DNA from: Clitoria ternatea
Taxonomy: Eukaryota > Streptophyta > Magnoliopsida > Fabales > Fabaceae
Length of the DNA: 64,000 nucleotides
Reading direction: 5' to 3'
NCBI GenBank assembly: GCA_037962975.1
Contig: CM075670.1
Coordinates: 233,882,242 to 233,946,241, forward strand
Part shown: in pieces, positions 58,263 through 64,000 of the stretch
How the letters are laid out: every line of letters begins with the position of its first letter
Numbering within the stretch: the stretch's first letter is position 1
The notes under the pieces: model-generated
Database searches by the model: none
What the model was told of the DNA's origin: nothing
The model's input: only the letters and a program-made list of their open reading frames with translations
Position numbers and translations under genes: made by a program

Positions 58263-59419
58263 ATGTACCTCTGAGAGAAGTATTTTTGAGTGAAGAAATA
58301 CAGTCAGAGATATATCTGAGTGGATAATTCCCGAGTGGATCCATTCGGAAAGAAAAGTGGCTTTGAAAGAACACTTCAAGCAGATATATATATCCAAGTG
58401 TGATATTTCTAAATGAGTCCGGATGAGACATTTTTGAGTGAGTCACTTCCGAGGAAAGAAAAGCTGACCGAGTGTTTCAAGCAGAAACATTTCTGAGCGA
58501 ATTTCCTTTCCGAGTGGAGTAATTCTAAACGGAAAGAGACTGCTAGAACTTCTCGGAAACAGATAAGCCGAACCAGTGTCAGAATTGAAAGGGGACATGA
58601 TCAATAGAAACCGATTGGAATAGGGCTGGGACCGAGATGCCATTCCTAACCAAAAGGTTCTCTCATGCTAGTGACTGGTCCACTAGTTCATATAAACCCG
58701 AAAAGGTTATCACGGACGTGCCACATGCAGGGAAACTTGCACTTTTTACTCCAATCATGTCATTTGTACATATTTTAATATATCTACTCCAATCATGTAA
58801 GCTGGCGGTGGAAATGGTCAAAATACAGCTCACTTCTTATCTAAAATCTCCATTATTACCATAATTAATACACCTAACATCCAGTCACGAAAAAGCTTGT
58901 CCCCCACTTGTCTTTTGCATTATTAAATCGATACCACAACTCATTCCCAAGTCTGAATTCTCAGAACAACGAAAATTAGTAAAAGTCTCTCTTTCTCATT
59001 TCCTTCTCTACGTACAAGTCACTCTTGGTCTGAAGCAAAGGACAATAAGAGAACGTCTTCAACCAATCTAAGATCTTCCATTAAGGTTAGGGGGTATATT
59101 CTCTAGTATTCTGGGGGGAACCGAGTGTTTTGGAGAGGTTAAGGTACTTCTGGTCCTTACCTTTCCAAGGGCAGGTTCGGGAATTACTGTTAAATTAAAT
59201 GCTTAAATGATTATATATTTGTTTTATATATGTTTATTGATATGTATATCATTAATTGGCTGTGTTGATTATTATTAACCACGATGATTAAATGGATATG
59301 ATCGGTATTAAATTGTGAAAATATTAAGAACCATGGGTGTCTATGTGGATTCCAGTGAGGAAGTCTTGAAAAATGAGATGAACGAGGAAATAATGATGAA
59401 GGGTCACCATTTGTATCAC

Positions 59420-59477
59420 TGTTGTTATTATTATGATTATGATTACAATTATAATTATAATTATGAATATAATTATT

Positions 59478-59512
<35 letters not shown>

Positions 59513-59631
59513 TGTTATTATTGTTATTATTATTATTATTATTACTAATATTATTATTGATTATTTATGAACAATGAAATAAGGAACATATAATTATGAA
59601 TATGATTATTATTATTAATATCATTGTTATG

Positions 59632-59670
<39 letters not shown>

Positions 59671-59720
59671 GTTACTAATATTATTATTGTTTTAATTATG
59701 GATAATGAAATAAGGAACAT
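59420..59720. repeat. Duplicated ATT/ATA microsatellite
   Basis: Two long (ATT)n-type runs are each followed by ACTAATATTATTATTG and then by ATAATGAAATAAGGAACATA or ACAATGAAATAAGGAACATA, so the microsatellite and its flank were duplicated in tandem (roughly 140 bp). Confidence 0.8.
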
Positions 59721-60689
59721 ATTACTTACTCTTTAAATGAAGCATTATTTTAGCTAAGATATAACCGATATATTTTCTAGAATAAAAATAAATAAAATAA
59801 TAAAAATAACCTACAACGTCTGAAAAAAAAACTAATGGGACCCAAGAACTTAAGAATAAATATTATGAGACTGGAAACACATAGATACCCAAGGATCAAA
59901 TGATAAAAATAATACATTTTGCATCATGAAAATATTTTTTAAAGGAGTAAAACTAGAGCATACACCTGGTACGCTAGAGGACATTCACGTTCGATCTCTG
60001 AGGAGAATCTTGGGAGTACAACCGGGACGAAAACCCAATGGCATCAGAGTCACGCCTGAAGCCAGGTCAGACGATGCAATTCTGGTGTACTTTGACTAAA
60101 TGATGGAATGTAACTATGATCGTGTAGAGCCAAGTCCCAAGATAATATATAATGATTGGAACCTGTGAGTTCATTCGTACCTTATGATGATTAAATAATG
60201 ATTGGGGGACTTGGTGAGCTCCGATCACTCTAGAATGGAAACGTCGTGCCCAAGAGGCAACTTGAGCAGGATGACTTCCAAAGAATGAGATAATGGTGAT
60301 GGTGGATTGATTTATTGGGCCCACATGCATCATGAGACTTAATTAAAGATAAATTATAATAAACCTAACTCATGCATTCCATGACAACATTATTGATTGT
60401 TGTAATTGTAAATATGTTAATTGTATGATTTATGTTATATTATCTATTGTCTGGATATGTCCGCACCGGGAACCTTCAGGGTCTGGGGTATATACTCACC
60501 CTTTCTGATGAATAATAGTAAACCAAGAACCGGAGTACGAAGAACAGCAATACCACTAGTGCAAAAAATAGATATGAAGATGGGATATGAGCACGGTTAT
60601 TCAAAAACCGTGTTTAAAAATACGCGGTGGTATTTTTGTAAATATGAGGAAAAGCATTTTGAATTTAAAAAATTTTGAAACGCATATAT

Positions 60690-61150
60690 GAACACGGTTA
60701 AAATTGAACCATGGTTATAGAGAAGTTTTTAGCACGGTTCATTGGGGACCCGTGGTTAAAAGTGATCTAATTTTTTTTTTAAAAAAATTAAGGCACCTAT
60801 GAACACGGTTGGAGTTGAAACGTGTTTAAAAGTTATCTGTTTTTAATTTTTTAAAATTTTTAAGGCATCTACCAACACGGTTGGAGTTAAACTGTGTTTA
60901 AAAGTTATCTGATTTTAATTTTTTAAAAATTTTAAGGCACCTACGAAGACGGTTGTAGTTGAACCGTGTTTAAAAGTTTATTTTTTTAAAATTTTTAAGG
61001 CACCTACGAAGACGGTTGAAGTTGAACCGTGTTTAAAAGTTATCTGATTTTAATTTTTTAAAATTTTTAAGACACCTACGAAGACGGTTATAATTTAACC
61101 GTGTTTAAAAGTTTATTTTTTAAAAATTTTTAAACACGGTTTGGGCAGGA
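60690..61150. repeat. Tandem subterminal repeat of the CACTA element
   Basis: About six copies of a roughly 65-77-bp unit: AAGGCACCTACGAAGACGGT, a short spacer, GAACCGTGTTTAAAAGTT, then a TTTTTTAAAATTTT run. Each unit contains an ACGGTT/AACCGT inverted pair. Confidence 0.85.
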
Positions 61151-61454
61151 ACCGTGCTTATAGACCTCATAAGACAATTTTACACGAACATCTGTACACT
61201 TTTCGTGTTCCCCACTCACCAAACCCATTTTCCCTCTCCCTTTCGTCTTCCCCCTTCACCAAACTCTATTTTCGTTTCCCTCCCACCATGGTGTGCGTCT
61301 TCTCTCTCTACATAGAAGGTTCTCTTTCTCTCTACCACTTACCACCAACTCTCTACATACACAGGTTATTCCTCTAAAACCCTATTTTCATTATTATTAA
61401 TTTGTTGGTCAGGAATATTGTTTGGTTGATACAATATATATTTAGGCTCAGTTG

Positions 61455-61794
61455 TTTGATTGAGGTTTGGTATGACTTGAGAAAATTTCAGGAACGTGTT
61501 TTGTGGAGCTTAAGAATGGAGTCTAGGAAAACAGAGACCATACCAGATTTTTGAGAAATGGAGTGTGCTTCTTCTTTGGTTAAACGAGCAATGAATCCCG
61601 AGAATCCATGTCTGTAGTTCCTTACCACAGCAATAGGTGTGGTCATTCCGAAGTGAACCCTTGGTTGAATCAGCAGCAACAGCTCCCATATACACAATAT
61701 AAACTTCACGCTCACTACTACTTTCATTCCCTCCTTCTCTTGATGATGATGAAATGGACAGTAACAGCAACAAAATGTGGCACAAGAATAACAA
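61455..61794 (-). pseudogene. Captured subtilisin-like protease fragment (signal peptide and I9 propeptide)
   Basis: On the minus strand, ATG at 61794 begins a hydrophobic signal-peptide-like start (LCHILLLLLSI), then EREVYIVYMGA, the opening of the inhibitor I9 propeptide of plant subtilases. After an internal loss and frame change near 61625, the other frame reads NYRHGFSGFIARLTKEEAHS and LKLHKTRS, the conserved end of the I9 domain. The next codon is TGA where subtilases have Trp (TRSWDFL), and recognisable family residues go on for about ten codons. The S8 catalytic domain (Asp, His, Ser) is absent. It is a host gene fragment lifted by the CACTA element, not a working protease. Confidence 0.82.
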
Positions 61795-62387
61795 CCAAGC
61801 TTGTTAATTTACGAACTCAGTTGAAATTAACCATATGAACATTGGATCTGAACAAAACGTTGGATCTGAACCCAGCAAACAGTGCCATTTTTCTACATAT
61901 TCAAATAAAAAAAGGCTAGATACGAGCACGGTTCAAAGGAACCATACTTAAAAGTAAGCTACGAAGACAGTTAGAAATAACCGTGCTTAAAAGTCTCTAT
62001 CTACAAGCACGGTGGGAACAAGCACGGTTCTGGAACCGTGCTTAAAGGTCCAACAGAACCGTGCTTAAAACCCCTTTCTCCACTAGTGTACGTTGAACCA
62101 ACTGGGAGCCCTCATTAAAAGAAGGATATATGTAATTGAATATTTATGAATAATAAGACAATGGATGACTGTATAATTATTTAAGGGTGCCTGTGTGCCC
62201 CATTCTGTTAAGAGTACAATTACTTATAGTTTGTGAATGACTATATGAATTATCTACTATTTGCTTCCACTGATCTGCCATTATTTTATTTTAAAAAAAT
62301 ATTCACTTTTTTTAAAAACTGTTAACCTCTTAGTTAAATAGGATGATCCTATAGAAGCGTCTATCTTATTTAACCGAGGGTGTTACA

Positions 62388-63101
62388 AAAGAGCTGCTAG
62401 AGAAGAAGACTGAAGAAATAAGCCGTCTTCATTTAGCAAATAAATCTTTGGAATGACAAGTTTCTAAGCTTCAGCAGCAAAATAAGTCTATTCCCCTCCT
62501 AGAGGAAGAGCTTCAACTTGAGAAGAAGAAGTCTGCCAAGCTGAACGAAGATCTTGCAGCAGCGAAGGTCGGCCATGACAAGAGCTTGGGAGAATGGGAG
62601 GCCCTCAAGAAGGAGTTATAGGCCCAGATTGATGAGCTAAAGAAGGGGAGTGCGTCTGCTGGGCCATCAGAGAAAGAAAATGCCAAGCTTCGGAAGAAAC
62701 TGGCTACTTCCAAGGCTAAGGCTACCAAGGCTTTGGAAATATGTAAAAATATAGCCTTTGAGTCCTTTGGCCTAGCTCTTCATTAGGTCTTCTATCGCAA
62801 CCCCGATGTGAGACTCAATTTGTATGGGCTTCATCTGTTCTATGAGTTTCACGGAGGAAAACTAGTTATGGTGAAGAGTGATGGCTCGCACGAGGATCCT
62901 CCTGATTCCTTTTACGAATTGCCTCATCTTCCTGAGGGCCAGAGCATGGGGCCACCACCAATCACTCTGGGCCCTAAAAATGCTGCCCAGGAAAATGATC
63001 CAAAAGACCAGGAGCCCAGAGTTGAAGAGGCTCAAGATCAAAGAACCGAGGAGGGAAAAAAGGACATGCCCACAGCGGAAAATCAGGCGCCTGCTTCTTA
63101 A
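62388..63101 (+). pseudogene. PF04195-like transposon gene, 3' piece (coiled coil and acidic tail)
   Basis: A single frame from about 62391 reads heptad-like ELLEKKTEEISRLHLANKSL, LEEELQLEKKKSAKLNEDLA and ENAKLRKKLATSKAKATKAL, a coiled coil that continues the one ending near 57054. Stops: TGA near 62454, TAG near 62618 and TAG near 62785. The last 98 codons (62808-63101) are clean and end in a Pro/Glu/Gln-rich acidic tail (PKDQEPRVEEAQDQRTEEGK). It either resumes after the inserted block or was spliced across it (AAAAG acceptor at 62390). Confidence 0.58.
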
Positions 63102-63757
63102 TTTTGCACTTTTTACTTCATTGCTGTGTACTGGGATCAGCTCCAGTTTTATTTTGACTCATATATAAAATTTCCATTGAATGAATAAGATTTTCCTTAA
63201 ATTTTCCTTTAACATTTGCAAGAAACGTACCATTATAACATAACTTAGGCATATATGTGACACTTTTACCTTCGCACTATTCACGAGACCGTTCTGTATA
63301 ATTATCTTGACATTGAACTATAATATGCACCCTGAAGAAAATAACAAAAATCATAACAGACAAGTTATAGAACGTAAAATCATTCATACGTGTACTATCC
63401 CCAAGTATGAGTATCTTGGGAGGTAAATATCTGTCGTGAGATATTACCTTTAACTCTTTTGAGGGTGAGAAAGTCCATTTGACCTCTATAATGCGATACC
63501 ACAGAACAAGTAATAATCATTAACAAATACTAAGAACAATATTTCGTGTTTAGGAATCTGCAAGAAAAGTACTCCAACCATAATGATGATGATTGAGTCT
63601 TCCATCATAAGGATGAGGATGAGAATTATCCGTGCCAGAAGTTACATCGTCAACTCATAGAATAAGTGGTTACGATCATCTATCCTGGGGAAACTACTTC
63701 AAAAATGAGGACAGTGATTGATTCTGCCACAATGTTTGGCCAAACCTACTAGTTGTA
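63102..63757. other. 3' flank without a recognised gene
   Basis: An AATGAATAAGA polyadenylation-like site near 63180 may end the torn gene. After that I see no coding region or RNA gene. Confidence 0.4.
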
Positions 63758-64000
63758 CTTGGAGTTTGGTTCAATCTTACAATCCAAGCCTTCGTGTGGG
63801 GTTTGGTGCAACCTTGCAAAAGGTTTGATCCTACAACCCATTTCTTAAGGTTTGATTTAATCCTACAACTCAAGCCTTCAACGGTGTTCAGTTTAATCCT
63901 ATTAACCATACTCGGAGTTCAGTTTATTCCTACAATCCGAGTCTTCAGATGGGGTTCAGTACAACCTTGAAAAAGGTTTAATCCTATAACCCATTTCATC
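63758..64000. repeat. Tandem repeat with a period near 150 bp, cut by the window end
   Basis: ACTTGGAGTTTGGTTCAATC...TACAATCCAAGCCTTC...AAAGGTTTGATCCTACAACC recurs from about 63910 as ACTCGGAGTTCAGTTTATTC...TACAATCCGAGTCTTC...AAAGGTTTAATCCTATAACC. About one and a half units are visible. Confidence 0.7.

Larger units (their letters stand above)
60554..62088 (-). mobile_element. Non-autonomous CACTA transposon carrying a subtilase fragment (1535 bp)
   Basis: It starts CACTAGTGCAAAAAATAG and ends in the complement of CACTAGTGGAGAAAGGGG, flanked by a 3-bp duplication TAC (60551-60553 and 62089-62091), the CACTA superfamily hallmark. Subterminal DNA has many ACACGGTT...AACCGTGT pairs, the expected kind of transposase-binding repeats. 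No transposase. It sits inside the LTR-like block. Strand is given by the captured fragment. Confidence 0.9.
57154..62387 (+). mobile_element. LTR-like insertion (TGTAATATCCC...GGGTGTTACA), probable solo LTR
   Basis: The termini are inverted (TGTAATATCCC / TGTAACACCC) and TG...CA like an LTR. It holds CCGAGTGA repeats, two minisatellites and an AT-rich part with ATT microsatellites. Without the CACTA element inside it, it is about 3.7 kb. It separates two halves of the coiled-coil gene. Against this, the flanks (TAGTC and AAAGA) do not form a duplication, so one boundary may be wrong or flanking DNA was lost. No coding domains. Family not identified. Confidence 0.5.

Noticed and set aside
59315..59548. 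Tyr-rich ORF
   Set aside because: Translation of an ATT/ATA microsatellite.
61141..61377. 78-codon plus-strand ORF inside the CACTA element
   Set aside because: No recognisable domain; looks like a pyrimidine-rich untranslated or promoter stretch, possibly captured host sequence.

Overview
The window is plant nuclear DNA. It has spliceosomal introns, AT-rich intergenic DNA and dense nests of LTR retrotransposons. The LTR families and their motifs remind me of papilionoid legumes such as the Vigna/Phaseolus/soybean group, but that is recollection and not proof. I see no rRNA, tRNA, CRISPR array or bacterial-type gene. Most of the 64 kb is Ty3/gypsy DNA of the Athila lineage: tRNA-Asp type primer-binding sites, a gag-pol order of PR-RT-RNaseH-IN, the RT block KDHFPLPF.DQMLERL, and no envelope ORF.

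Layout. (1) 1-5084: 3' part of element E1 (+) with a broken integrase, 3' UTR and a 2270-bp 3' LTR. (2) 5085-11399: non-LTR segment with a decayed but still intron-bearing Ulp1-like cysteine-protease gene (-) and a small RNase H1 N-terminal-domain gene (-). (3) 11400-12811: a lone, probably truncated LTR of the E1 family. (4) 13783-34500: element E2 (-), without an identifiable 3' LTR, split by complete element E3 (17143-29448, +, TSD GCATC) and by a 1.4-kb solo LTR (31169-32568, -, TSD GGATC). (5) 34501-37301: AT-rich DNA with an armadillo-repeat gene fragment and a possible promoter. (6) 37302-63101: a degenerate gene resembling the 'putative gypsy-type transposon' family (PF04195-like), torn apart by E4 (37302-47024, -, TSD GTAAC), by E5 (47531-55517, +, TSD CATGC) and by an LTR-like block (57154-62387). 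That block carries a 1.5-kb CACTA transposon (60554-62088, TSD TAC). (7) 63102-64000: 3' flank and the start of a repeat with a period near 150 bp.

How the parts relate. Four retroelement insertions and the CACTA element have target-site duplications that I read directly, so much of the nesting order is secure. None of the retroelements has an intact gag-pol. The closest is E3, with an unbroken 1026-codon gag-tail/PR/RT/RNaseH frame but stops in gag and integrase. E4 has nearly identical LTRs yet multiply broken coding, and E5 has lost RT and IN altogether; both look as if they moved using proteins supplied in trans.

The most interesting signals are: a U5 hairpin with a near-invariant TGCGCTTG loop and a covarying stem in three families; family-specific arrays of short, mostly palindromic motifs upstream of the LTR TATA boxes; a CACTA element that captured the signal-peptide/I9 part of a subtilase gene; and in-frame deletions in E5 that removed the protease active site while leaving a frame open.
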